From Saposhnikovia divaricata (lineage: Eukaryota > Streptophyta > Magnoliopsida > Apiales > Apiaceae): DNA of 64,000 bases. Both the position numbers and the translations under genes were made by a program. Under the pieces are notes generated by a model. It searched no databases. It saw only the letters and a list, made by a program, of their open reading frames with translations, and was not told where the DNA came from. Positions 63,887 through 64,000 of this stretch are shown here, piece by piece; position 1 is the first letter of the stretch, and each line of letters begins with the position of its first letter. The DNA is taken from assembly GCA_036435485.1 (NCBI GenBank), contig CM071595.1:2666001-2730000 (forward strand). Reading direction: 5' to 3'.

Positions 63887-64000
63887 AATTTCATTGAATT
63901 CCAATAACCCATAGGAACAAAATATGTAAAAATATCCACAAAATGGTCCGACCCGATTTTTAAAAATATCCCGTGTACTAACCCCTTTGAGGATTATCCA
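63887..64000 (+). repeat. Partial V-type monomer at the window edge
   Basis: It has A7, AC52-53, GACCCG, AAAAA at 76-80 and GTGT, and is cut after monomer position 114 by the window end. The array continues beyond. Confidence 0.95.

Larger units (their letters stand above)
1..64000 (+). repeat. 169-bp satellite DNA array (378 full monomers plus one partial)
   Basis: The marker TTTCGTTGAATTCC (or TTTCATTG) recurs every 169 bases from base 3 to the end. The phase can be tracked exactly: after two 1-base losses and six 1-base gains, monomer 379 begins at 63887, as predicted. Every copy is in the same orientation and no foreign sequence interrupts them. The consensus is about 35% G+C and contains seven CpGs. 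Family knowledge: units of 150-180 bp arranged in HORs are typical of centromeric satellites. Centromere location is therefore inference; a pericentromeric or subtelomeric block is possible. The species and satellite family are not recognised. No protein-coding gene, tRNA or rRNA is visible on either strand, and neither array edge lies in the window. Confidence 0.98.
42588..64000 (+). repeat. Domain D: derived subfamily
   Basis: About 127 monomers with markers absent or rare upstream: ACGGAG, CCAAGAACCC, CACGAAATGG, TTTTTAGCAA and frequent GTCCGAATTGCG. Z (C58) is absent, and P and W with CCAACTCG are not seen. GTATAC monomers persist only up to about 52.65 kb. A block starting with a TT52-53/GTGT/A98 monomer ending GTCGGAATT occurs at 42588, 50365 and 53239. 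It organises the domain as a larger super-repeat, 7777 bases between the first two. Confidence 0.85.

Noticed and set aside
1..64000. CRISPR array.
   Set aside because: Units are 169 bases and vary throughout; there are no short repeats with unique spacers and no cas genes.
1..64000. Telomere-like TAACCC at monomer positions 19-24 and 93-98.
   Set aside because: Single isolated hexamers in different contexts, not a tandem telomeric run.
1..64000. Transposon or retroelement within the array.
   Set aside because: No phase break, terminal repeat, target-site duplication or open reading frame of useful length is present.
1..64000. Assignment to a named species or known satellite family.
   Set aside because: I do not recognise the monomer with confidence. 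A database search of the consensus against plant and animal satellite collections would decide.

Overview
The whole 64 kb window is one uninterrupted tandem satellite array. I find no credible gene, RNA gene, transposon, inversion or non-satellite spacer in it. The repeat unit is 169 bp, about 35% G+C, always in the same orientation (head to tail). Counting from base 1 there are 378 complete monomers (1-63886) plus a 114-base partial one. Only eight monomers depart from 169 bp: two of 168 bp and six of 170 bp. Both window ends lie inside satellite, so the array is longer than 64 kb. An array this long, uniform and AT-rich, with a nucleosome-sized unit and higher-order repeats (HORs), points to a eukaryotic nuclear chromosome, most plausibly a centromeric or pericentromeric block. 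I do not recognise the monomer as a named family. A flowering plant is a reasonable guess, but the sequence does not prove it.

Monomers differ by about 2-7% and fall into roughly 14 recurring haplotypes, named here P, Q, R, S, T, T', U, V, W, X, Y, Z, N and D. Monomer coordinates used throughout: position 1 is the first base of AATTTCGTTG, so window bases 1-169 are monomer positions 1-169. Diagnostic sites are 7 (G/A), 40 (G/T), 52-53 (AC/TT), 54 (A/G), 58 (T/C), 64 (G/A), 67 (T/C), 78 (C/T/A), 87-89 (GTG/GTA/ATG/TTG), 98 (C/A), 114 (A/G), 120 (C/G), 127-131 (TGACT/CGTTC/CGATC), 143 (G/A), 146 (T/A), 153 (T/C) and 160 (C/T). About ten of these are CpG versus TpG/CpA alternatives.

Layout. Domain A (1-16899) is built from a 14-15-monomer HOR in the order P-Q-R-S-T-U-V-W-X-Y-R-Z-(N)-U-V, with nested 6-, 11- and 15-monomer duplications. 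Domain B (16900-29742) is dominated by a 3-monomer unit S-T'-N (507 bp), itself paired into 6-mers and duplicated as a 10-mer. Domain C (29743-42587) returns to the long HOR order but holds local 3- and 7-mer duplications and a run of nine X/Y monomers. Domain D (42588-64000) is a derived subfamily with new markers (ACGGAG at 118-123, CCAAGAACCC at 15-24, CACGAAATGG at 51-60, TTTTTAGCAA at 71-80). It carries a near-identical 19-mer tandem duplication (3212 bp), a later copy lacking seven monomers, and a 33-monomer (5577 bp) segmental copy.

The biology on view is array evolution by repeated unequal exchange, with crossover scars preserved as hybrid monomers. Candidate functional elements repeated in every monomer are an imperfect 18-bp dyad (perfect in T-type monomers), phased A-tracts, a partial CENP-B-box-like stretch and a Pol III B-box-like stretch followed by T5. 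All assignments come from reading by eye; counts marked 'about' are approximate.
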